Assembly (NCBI GenBank): GCA_008508345.1
Contig: QNGE01000124.1
Location: 313,697-377,696 of the forward strand
Direction: 5' to 3'
From: Paragonimus westermani
Taxonomy: Eukaryota; Platyhelminthes; Trematoda; Plagiorchiida; Troglotrematidae
Length of the DNA stretch: 64,000 bases
Below are positions 55,245 through 64,000 of the stretch, in pieces. The notes beneath the pieces were generated by a model. That model had not been told where the DNA came from, did no database searches, and saw only the letters and a list, made by a program, of their open reading frames with translations. Within the stretch, counting starts at the first letter, position 1, and each line of letters begins with the position of its first letter. A program made the translations under genes and the position numbers.

Positions 55245-57170
55245 AAAATATAATCATCATTATCACAGACAGCAATACATCAGTGGTTCACACTAATGCT
55301 TAACTGCCACACATCCATGGAGAAAAAGCAAACCCTGTATAGGAAGAGAGAGAAAGGAAAAAAGAAGGGGACGGGAAGGGACCTAACTACTGAAAATGAC
55401 TACGTCCNNNNNNNNNNNNNNNNNNNNNNNNNNNNNNNNNNNNNNNNNNNNNNNNNNNNNNNNNNNNNNNNNNNNNNNNNNNNNNNNNNNNNNNNNNNNN
55501 NNNNNNNNNNNNNNNNNNNNNNNNNNNNNNNNNNNNNNNNNNNNNNNNNNNNNNNNNNNNNNNNNNNNNNNNNNNNNNNNNNNNNNNNNNNNNNNNNNNN
55601 NNNNNNNNNNNNNNNNNNNNNNNNNNNNNNNNNNNNNNNNNNNNNNNNNNNNNNNNNNNNNNNNNNNNNNNNNNNNNNNNNNNNNNNNNNNNNNNNNNNN
55701 NNNNNNNNNNNNNNNNNNNNNNNNNNNNNNNNNNNNNNNNNNNNNNNNNNNNNNNNNNNNNNNNNNNNNNNNNNNNNNNNNNNNNNNNNNNNNNNNNNNN
55801 NNNNNNNNNNNNNNNNNNNNNNNNNNNNNNNNNNNNNNNNNNNNNNNNNNNNNNNNNNNNNNNNNNNNNNNNNNNNNNNNNNNNNNNNNNNNNNNNNNNN
55901 NNNNNNNNNNNNNNNNNNNNNNNNNNNNNNNNNNNNNNNNNNNNNNNNNNNNNNNNNNNNNNNNNNNNNNNNNNNNNNNNNNNNNNNNNNNNNNNNNNNN
56001 NNNNNNNNNNNNNNNNNNNNNNNNNNNNNNNNNNNNNNNNNNNNNNNNNNNNNNNNNNNNNNNNNNNNNNNNNNNNNNNNNNNNNNNNNNNNNNNNNNNN
56101 NNNNNNNNNNNNNNNNNNNNNNNNNNNNNNNNNNNNNNNNNNNNNNNNNNNNNNNNNNNNNNNNNNNNNNNNNNNNNNNNNNNNNNNNNNNNNNNNNNNN
56201 NNNNNNNNNNNNNNNNNNNNNNNNNNNNNNNNNNNNNNNNNNNNNNNNNNNNNNNNNNNNNNNNNNNNNNNNNNNNNNNNNNNNNNNNNNNNNNNNNNNN
56301 NNNNNNNNNNNNNNNNNNNNNNNNNNNNNNNNNNNNNNNNNNNNNNNNNNNNNNNNNNNNNNNNNNNNNNNNNNNNNNNNNNNNNNNNNNNNNNNNNNNN
56401 NNNNNNNGTGGCCAACCCCTTCGTGAACGACTTCATTTCCCTACGCCAGGTCATTATCTGACCACCTCGCACCTCACACCAGTCGGTCGCAGTGTCAGCG
56501 AACAGTGCTCGGTGTGGAAGACAACTAGCTGGCATCCTTAATACGTGACCTAACCATCTAAGCCTGTGCAAACGTAGAGACTGGACAAAAGAACTCGTTT
56601 GACAATCACTACCAAACACCCGCTTCCTAGTTACTTGCGCGCTGATGCCACCCGATACGAGCGATTGAACGCAGACATCGGTGGTCAAATACTTGAAGAC
56701 GGTTCACGTCTTCTACCCTGAGTGGCCAGGTCTCGCTGCCGTAAAGTAATGTGGCCCTCACCGTTGTCTTATATACACGACCTTTAAGCTTCAGAGAAAT
56801 ACACCTCTGTCGCCAGAGATGCCTCAAATTAGCGAATACCGCCCTAGCCTTAGAGATACGCGCCTCTATTTCATTCCGCAAACCTCCGCCGATGCAGCTT
56901 CCCGGGTATACAAACCGATCAACAACCTCCATGAATACATTATCTAACATCAAATCTACGTGATCACAGCAATCCTGCAGAATCACTTTGCACATTCCGA
57001 AGTATGTAGCAGAACTAGAAATTGCGTCTAGCATTGCTTGTGCTGCTTGAAAGTTGTCAAACAGCAACACTTTGTCGTCAGCATCATCAAGATCGTCAGC
57101 ATAATCAATAACATATAATAAGTTGATGGACCAAGTGTCTGGCAATGTTTCTTGAACGGTTTGCACGAAT
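55245..57170 (-). mobile_element. RTE-type LINE, 3' half, interrupted by assembly gap
   Basis: The minus strand reads [102 protein letters not shown] and WRREMKSFTKGLA. This is the RT YADD box and the full post-RT region of an RTE ORF2, with one frameshift near 56650. After the gap comes the 3' untranslated part (55250-55407) with an imperfect ATC tail at about 55250-55262. This is the least decayed RTE copy in the window. Confidence 0.92.
55408..56407. other. Assembly gap of exactly 1000 N
   Basis: One thousand unknown bases, a round number typical of a scaffolding placeholder. The true length is unknown. It falls inside the RTE element, whose repeated nature probably caused the break. Confidence 0.98.
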
Positions 57171-57599
57171 AGTGGAGCTTATGGATGCCATCGAAGTAGG
57201 TTCAGTCCTACCGAATTCCTCTGCCGCCTAAACGGCGTTGCGAAGCTACGGCAGTCTTCAGATTTTGCTTGTACCGATAGACATTTGTCCTCGGCACAAC
57301 ACACTGGCTAGCGTTTTTGCGGCCAGTTACCAGCTCAATCCCGATAGTTCAGTCCTCGCTGACTCAACAGAATTCGTTACATGCAATTGTTAATGTCCAA
57401 AATGACCTACTAATCACTCCGGTTACCATATTAAACAGCCGGTTATTCCAGCAAAACTTACGAAATTCCCTACGTGCTTGTTTACCGTGGTAAGCCCCGG
57501 TAAGCTTAACGACCAATGTACACAGTTCTTGTACAATACCCCTGTAGTGATCAGTACCGCAAAATTCTGACATCCATCAGCCGTCCTCTGGGTGGCCTG
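57171..57599. other. Unassigned sequence
   Basis: Lies upstream of the RTE element's visible RT part and may include its degraded 5' portion; not recognisable. Confidence 0.4.
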
Positions 57600-57840
57600 C
57601 AAAGGAGCAAACACCCACCACGATATTAGAAGTTGAGTGTCTGTAAAACAGTTTGTTCCACTGACTACCAGTTAAGTGGCAGACAGATGTTCCTAACTTT
57701 TGTTTCATAAGTGCCACAAACACCGGAAAATCCAACATGACACGTGAATAAGCGTCACACTTTGGCCCGGATACCTCCTCCCTGGACCACATGATCGCGA
57801 TTGCCAGGTTACACGAAGATACGCAAACTAATTTCTCCAG
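57600..57840 (-). repeat. SINE family 3 copy, diverged
   Basis: The reverse strand reads ATGTGGTCCAGGGAGGAGGT and GACGCTTATTCACGTGTCAT, then a body with CTGGTAGTCAGTGGAACA and GTGGTGGGTGTTTGCTCC, aligning with 43557-43790. The B box is lost. A 166-codon minus frame across this region (57577-58077) is therefore probably not a gene. Confidence 0.55.
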
Positions 57841-59224
57841 TAGCTGAACTTGTCTTTCATGCAGGCTGGAAGGGATCAGCCGTTCCTCACAAGCAGTTGG
57901 TTCCACCACCGCAGGTTCGGTTTCCTGTCTTGCATGGTGCTCATGAGACCTAACAAGGTCAATGTCAGTGGGAGCAACTACTGGTAAAAGCGTTCGCCTT
58001 TCTATAGATCGTTTGCAGCCAGGGGACGAAGCGTACTTAATATCTAATGTAGCATCCGGCAAACTGCTGTAACACAAGGCAGTTTCGCCAACGTTTTAAA
58101 TGTCTTTATCGCCATATTTAACCAACAGTTTAAGTAGCTGCGGTGATACGAAAAATTTGGAATACTCAAAATGTCAACCACCCCGTGAGGTCTACTGCAG
58201 GAGTGTTTTAGTTGAAATCAATTTAACAAAGATAAAAAGGTCACGTGCAGTTTGCCGTGGTTAGGTCAACCTCGCTGCATCTGAACTGATTATCCGAATT
58301 CTATGACAATTCCAGGTAAGCGTATACACCCGTCAACCTACCGCCTGGAATATATAAGCTTCCGCTGTGACAACTTGGATAGGCTTATCCACCGCGTGCT
58401 ACCCGACGATGTTCAAATCTCTATCGCGGAACTGATTAATCAGCGTGAATTGAAATTTTTCACGAAAGCATACGAACGATAAAAAAGAAGTCTGACAAGC
58501 TTTCGGAATATTGAATCATATTTCTTCTGCATCAAGTTCAGTAGCACCTCTCTCAGAAAACGTAATTGAGCTCCTCAGCGTGATCGCTCGGTAAGAACAA
58601 AAGCCTATTTTAAAAAGGACCCAATCTCGACATCCCACAGAAGCAACCAGAGCCAATGGATGCAATTCCCAAAACTGAACCTGCTCCGAGCAAGTTACTC
58701 ACAGATGTTGCAGACGAGAAGCGATTCAGAATTGTGAGCGTCTTACAACAGCCAGCTCTCAAACCCAACCAACGCGGAACAATATGATCTTGATGTCAAG
58801 AAAGATTGGTCGATTCACGTCACTACGGCCAACAAAGACAGTCATACTGATACGTAACCACGGATACTGCAGGACGTCATGACGAGATGAGTGAGCACAA
58901 GACCAACGCAATTCTTAATAAGGTCAAATCAGAGAGTAGAAAGTTTCCTCGAGGCACGAGAAAAATTGGGAAGTAACCCCTCTTCACGATGTTGTACCCT
59001 TCCATAATTGGATAAGATCTATTGACTGTACCACCCGTCTAACTTATAAACTGGTCGAATTGATCAGCCGTATAACCAAACCGTTGTGGAACAAATAAGT
59101 AAACAACATTAATTGATTCTGTTAACAAACTCGAACACGTGAGAGTGTACAGTAGTGAGACCTTTCTTAGTTTTAACTTGAACTCTCTATACCGGTAAAA
59201 CAGTATCGGTCGTTAAAGTTAGCA
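57841..59224. other. Region before Penelope-like copy A
   Basis: May hold the decayed N-terminal part of the following element, since it precedes an RT remnant in the same orientation, but no diagnostic motif could be read. Confidence 0.4.
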
Positions 59225-61180
59225 GGAAATGATTACACTTAGTGCACGTACTAATTTATCGTCTGAAATTGTATGTGATCTTGAACTTTGTTTATACTCA
59301 AACTTTTTCACATTCAACAAGAAGTCGTACAAACAAACCGATGGTGTAGCTATGAGTTGGTCTGTTTCACCTGCAGTACCCAAAAACCTGGAAGCACAAA
59401 CGATGAGTGAGTCTACCTGACCCTTAAGAATTTGGTGACGGTATTCAGATGACACATTCGTGATTATGAAACGGACCGCTCGGTACAAATTCCAGCAGTT
59501 TCTTAACTCAAAATGCAACAGCATTGTATTCACGTTGAAAACCGAAACCGATCAGCGCTCCCTCGATTTTTTTCTGGACTGGTTAGTGAGCAACAGAGAT
59601 TCCAGGTTCTTGTGCACTATAAACCGATACGTTCTGCTCGGTATCTCAAAGTCAACTCCTCGCATCTGATCGGTATGAAGAGACCGATCATCCGATCACA
59701 TGTTAACAGAGCTAACAAGATATGCACCAATGAACTCACCAAAACAAAAGATTTCTGTTAGGAGGTAAAATCACCAAAAAATCTAGTCAGGACAACGGTA
59801 ACGACTGATGAAATCAGTCATCATTTCAAACCATCCAGGGCCGCGGTGACGGCTGACGAAATCGGACAGCAACAAAGCACTGGGGGGTGTAGTGGAACTC
59901 TTAACCGTGATAGCTTGAGTACGCACTAACAAATAACGATATCTCAAAGATAGTCAATGAAAAGGTCAAGTCAATGGATTGGATCTTTATTGTTGGGATT
60001 TTGGTGTACAAGCTTAATGCAGTAGCGCTCGTCTGGACCGTGTCCTGTCCTGTACAGTTGGCAGCCAGTTGTTGCCGTTCGGTTGTCTGGTGCAGTTGTG
60101 TTGTGATCCGGGTCCGACCGTGTCATGCATGCCTGTGTATCGACCGCACGGAATCGCATCCAATTGGAACGCTCCAATTGGCTCAGTGCGCAGATGGTGA
60201 CTACGCGCGTGCGTGCGCTCGAGTATGGAAGAGAGCTGTCGGGCCGGTGAACGGGCATATGCAGGTTGGGGCAATGAGCGTCGCTTAGACTAGTCAGCTT
60301 GTCAAGTGACAGGACGCGTGAGAGGGCGAGACGAGGGCTACAGGGGCACGTCGGACTGACAAGCAGGATACGTGCAAGTGAGTGGGGGTGTCACGCCAAC
60401 CCGAGAAACTAACGCCTATGGATTTGGCCTTACTTGGCCACTTAGATGCGAAGTGGCTTAGACAAGTAGACAGTGACTCATCACTATTTCGTTATATATA
60501 TTTACAGACTTTTCATTCATTTGATCGAACTGGTTTTTGGCAATACAGCGTTTACCGCAACCGTGTCTTGTCTCCGCGCAAGTAGACTAGGGGAAGCCGC
60601 ATAACAGGAATCCAGGTCTAGCAGTCAAGCCGTATTAGAACGTTTGGCAAGGGAAAGGCGCGTTACATCAATTTCTCACACTGAAAAAGTGTAAGCCGCC
60701 AACCCGATATCCAAACGACTTTACTGAAAACACAATTAAGGGCACAGCGACCAAGGAAGAAACAAAGACAACAGAACTTTCCAGTCTATCCTGCAGAGAA
60801 GTCGCTCCATCCTCTCTGTGCATGCCATCCGGACCGCATTTCGGATGAACAACACTTTAGAACGACTGGCGATGATTTCCAAGAACCCAGTCGCTGTGGT
60901 CGGCCAGAGGGACTGTGTTTACAAAACGCGGTGATTGTAGTGTCAGTTACATAGGAGACAGGCAGACAATTGAAAGTACGTTGCCGAACACAAAGCGCAT
61001 ACGGTTCACTCCAAAAGACGCGTACGAACTTAGGCCATCTCACACGCACCGACAGAAAATCACCGCTTGTTTCAATCAGGCTAGATTGATTCATAACGGT
61101 CTGCCTTCCCGCGCTGGACGACAATGCACTGAAGCTTTTACCGTTCGCACCGAACGTGCGTGTAGTGTAACCGACTAGAT
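59225..61180 (+). mobile_element. Penelope-like element copy A (RT and GIY-YIG), interrupted
   Basis: RT part, 59225-59765: SNFFTFNKKSYKQTDGVAM, then SWSVSPAV where GSPVSPVV is usual, YSDDTFVIMKR (YVDD box changed to YSDD), KFQQFLNSKCNSIVFTL and RPIIRSHVNRANKICTNE, spread over several frames. Endonuclease part, 60825-61090: AFRMNNTLERLAMISKNP, DCVYKTR, then after a frameshift GDCSVSYIG. This is the GIY-YIG start (VY...YIG), with an overlapping helix block before it. The two parts are separated by about 1 kb that includes a candidate LTR (60389-60606). Stops, frameshifts and motif changes show it is dead. Confidence 0.85.
60389..60606 (+). mobile_element. Candidate LTR inserted in Penelope-like copy A
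   Basis: The segment starts TGTCACGCCAACC right after the purine run AGTGAGTGGGGG and ends CGCATAACA. It contains TATATATAT at about 60494. TG...CA ends and an adjoining purine tract fit a 3' LTR, with the GC-rich stretch 59970-60388 as its remaining internal 3' part. No target-site duplication is evident and no second LTR was found. Confidence 0.45.
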
Positions 61181-61259
61181 TCTGAAGCTCAGATTGAGTT
61201 TGGGAGAACTCACACCAGTCTACTAAAACGGGGACAGTTAGACGCCGTCAGAGTTACGA

Positions 61260-62790
61260 CCTAATACGAACATACTATTGACGAGACCAGATAAAGGATC
61301 CGGTATTGTTCCGTTAGACAGGACCGATTAAGTCAAAAAAACGTCATCTATATTGTCCGACAGATCAAAGTTTACTAAGACGGGAAACGGTAAAGGATAG
61401 AACAGCCATAGAGAAGAAACTATCCAAATCACTCCGTGACATGAAACAATCAGATGTGATTGACTCACGCACCTTTGAGCGCATCAGACCAGGAGCGACG
61501 GTTATTCCACGTTTCTATGGTCTCCTTAAACTTCGCAATGATGGAGTGCCTTTAAGACCGATTCTCGACATGTACAATTCTCCGTATCATGCTTTAGCTC
61601 AGTGGCTGGTGGAGCCATTCAGTTTAAAAGATACTGCTAGTTTCTTCGACAAAGCTGACTCATTTAATATCGAGAATCAAGAAATGGTTTCCTCAGACGT
61701 AATTTAGTTATTCATAAAATTGCCGTTAAGAGAAATTCTTGATCATCTGTGAGCTTACATTGGAAGCAGACAACTCAAATTCGGCATTCCCATCGCGAAA
61801 CTAAAACAGCTATCATTATTCTGCACTTCAAAAGTTCAGTTTCAATTCGATGAAAACTCCGTCGTCGATCATTGTTGTCTCTATAGACGTTATGTAGACG
61901 ATATATTTTGTTTAATAAACGTTAAAAATGATACACAGTCTCTACTAGCTGATTCCAATCGATAGCATCCCAACATCTCATCCAATATCAAATGAGAGAT
62001 GAACAACCAACTATCATTTGCTAGATGCTGCCATGCCTCGTAGAACTGAAGGATCAATTCAAATCAGTTCACAGGAAAAGAACGTGTACTGGCCGGTACA
62101 CACACTTCTTCAGCTTTGTTCCGTTGAAGTATATGCGGAATTTGGTTTGATGCTTAACAAGCACAGCCCAAAAGATGTTTGCTAAACACCTTGTTGGATA
62201 AAATCCAACACGTTCGAGATGTGCTGAGTCAAAATGGATATAACCAGCGATTCCTGGACAGAAACATGCAACCAAAAATGGAAGATGAAATTGTCCAGAG
62301 AGTGGATAAAGAGACTGTTTTTATCAATCTATCACACAAAAGTGAAGTTATCTGTGAAATTATCGCCCGCCGAGTTTGTAATGCAGCACGGATCTTCTTA
62401 TCATCCAACACCTGCTCGGTAACGGTGCCCAGCACAAAGGTAGTTCGCTAGAGTTTTCAACGTCCTTTTGTGTTTATCATCTCATCTGTTGTTGACAGGC
62501 AGGTTACGTTGGGAGAATCACAAAATGGCTATCGGGAAGGATGCGTGAACACCTTCCTAAACGGCTTCGCAACAGTTCGAAAAAGCCCATTGCCAGTGCA
62601 ATCGGCTCTCACGTAATAGATACTGGTCATCAAATTGAGCCGGACGAAGCCTTCCGAGTTATCTACAAAGTTCTATCTGCAAAGTTTGTCAGGTTTCAAC
62701 TGTTATCCACGCCCGAGGCCACTGTCTTCAGACTCTACAATCCCTGCCTGTGTCAAAAACAGGCCGTGCAAACCCTCATTTGACCAACTA
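61260..62790 (+). mobile_element. Penelope-like element copy B (RT and GIY-YIG)
   Basis: Plus-strand frames in order: PDKGSGIVPLDRTD (61288), ILSDRSKFTKTG, IPRFYGLLKLRNDGVPLRP (61500-61560), HALAQWL, CLYRRYVDDIFCLINV (intact YVDD, 61880-61925), EIVQRVDKETVFINLSHKS, IIARRVCNAARIFLSS, CVYHLICC, a stop, GYVGRITKWLSGRMREHLPK (62500-62560), IGSHVIDTGHQIE and a final EATVFRLYNPCLCQKQ. This covers the N-terminal RT blocks, RT core, thumb and C-terminal GIY-YIG endonuclease of a canonical Penelope-like protein. Frames are broken at several places, so it is a nearly full-length pseudogene. Confidence 0.92.
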
Positions 62791-64000
62791 TTCCACAGCC
62801 ACTTGAAACTCCGGCAAGCGTGAACGACTTGGCACCGACGATTGCGTATCTCACGGCACGAATAACAGTGTCGCACTCACCAACACTACCAACCAACACC
62901 CTTCAAGTAGATTGTGATCCGCCCCATGTCTGATTGTAATGACCCATTTGACTTGCTCTAATGCTTCACATATAAAACGCATGTACCCCATGTAACTGTA
63001 AGAACCCGATGAGAATTACCGAAAACAGCCGTTCACATAATTCACTACTTATCAACATGCATGTGTTAACCACAATGATAACGAACTCGTCTGCGGCGTG
63101 GTGTAGACAGATAAATAACACCCGGCAAATGCACATTATCCACAACAGCCTCACCACCACTTAATGGACATTGAATTCGGCAGCGCATGTTGACCTAACC
63201 ACGTCAAACTTCACGTGACCTCTGTTCCTTTGTTAAAACACAAGGTGGATGAAGTGTTGAGCATTACAACCTGTTCTTAACGCTGTGTTCTTCTCAATCC
63301 ATTTATTAAGAACATACTAAACACGATTCTAAAATTGATTGACCTCAATCCTACTAGAGAATGCTTACGTCTCATAAAAGCCTGTCCCTGCTTCCGCCAC
63401 AAACTTGCAGGAATAGATGTAAAACATTTAAAAACATATTTGTCTTATGCGCCTTCCCATGAGTTGGATTAACCATAAGAAGACTTGAGCCTTTCAGATT
63501 GCAGTAGGCCAGTAAAGTGCATAACCTTGTGGCGCACAATGCGTACTACAGTAGCGTTCACCAAACTTTGCGTATAGGTGTGAACCACCAAAATGTGTTA
63601 TCCCTGACGTCATCAATCTTTTGATCCGCTTTAAAACACCTTTTTACCGATGGCCCATTGTTCATTTACTATAATTAAGTTGGTAATAACGTTTTGAACA
63701 GTGCTGCCGGATGTCAAACAGTTTGGCCACAAGGCTGTGCGTACCACTGATAATTCACATCACCATGTCACCCAAATCTGTTGCTCATTTGCTGAACCGG
63801 GTTACACTCATATGCTATGCAGTGTAACAAAAACAATCACCGCGCGCGGGGCGCTGTCGACATCACAAACCAGTTAACTGGACGAGTTTAGTTCAAGCGG
63901 GCTCGGAAGCCTCAAGTCAGTCGCTGTTTACAGCCACGCATGTTCTTAGTGAATTTGCATACGTGTCAAGGGGAAGTAAGAACCTACCACAATGTGTTAT
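62791..64000. other. Right edge, nothing recognised
   Basis: No coding block or repeat family recognised. Short frames only. Confidence 0.5.

Noticed and set aside
55296..56688. Long open frames of 376, 381 and 433 codons on both strands
   Set aside because: They are open only because the 1000 N contain no stop codons; just the minus-strand right part has real (RTE) content.
57577..58077. 166-codon minus-strand frame
   Set aside because: Much of it coincides with a SINE family 3 copy, so it is a chance frame in repeat sequence.
61588..61612. tRNA A-box-like string TTTAGCTCAGTGGCTGG
   Set aside because: It sits inside the conserved HALAQWL coding block of Penelope-like copy B and has no B box at the right distance.

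Overview
The window is eukaryotic nuclear DNA. It contains multi-exon coding with GT-AG introns up to about 10.6 kb, tRNA-derived SINEs, RTE-type LINE, Penelope-like and Ty3/gypsy remnants, and a scaffold gap of exactly 1000 N. The mixture of degraded RTE and Penelope-like elements, the long introns and the moderate GC content suggest a parasitic flatworm, most likely a digenean trematode. The species is not resolvable from the sequence alone.

One host gene can be reconstructed with confidence. It is a plus-strand orthologue of the X11/Mint/LIN-10 adaptor (APBA family), covered by ten exons from 9160 to the TGA at 50967-50969. All nine internal junctions are phase-compatible, and the exons read through as 604 residues: an acidic, serine-rich N-terminal part, a PTB domain, two tandem PDZ domains and the family's short C-terminal tail ending in Tyr-Ile. 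The 5' coding exon(s) and the promoter are not identified, because the first recognised exon starts inside a codon. Two details stand out: a 28-bp micro-exon (19420-19447) and an enlarged Ser/Asn/Asp-rich loop in the PTB domain.

Region by region: 1-9159 is 5' flank or 5' intron, with an RT-like scrap at the left edge and an RTE remnant at about 4.95-5.52 kb. 9160-50969 is the gene. Its introns hold RTE remnants (9.96, 13.9-14.6, 32.1-33.5, 35.5-36.1, 39.2 and 40.2 kb), a Penelope-like remnant (10.9-12.1 kb), a Ty3/gypsy 3' end with its LTR (27.08-28.25 kb), a related pair of LTR-like repeats (21.0 and 46.9-47.2 kb), and three tRNA-like SINE families. 50970-55240 is 3' flank with one SINE. 55.2-62.8 kb is a transposon nest: an RTE element broken by the gap, a SINE, then two Penelope-like copies in tandem, the first interrupted by a candidate LTR. 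62.8-64.0 kb shows nothing recognisable.

No CRISPR, operon, rRNA or convincing functional tRNA gene is seen. I found no clearly new biological system. The most useful leads are the Mint gene's structure, a SINE locus flanked by 86-bp inverted arms, and the two different Penelope-like lineages lying next to each other.
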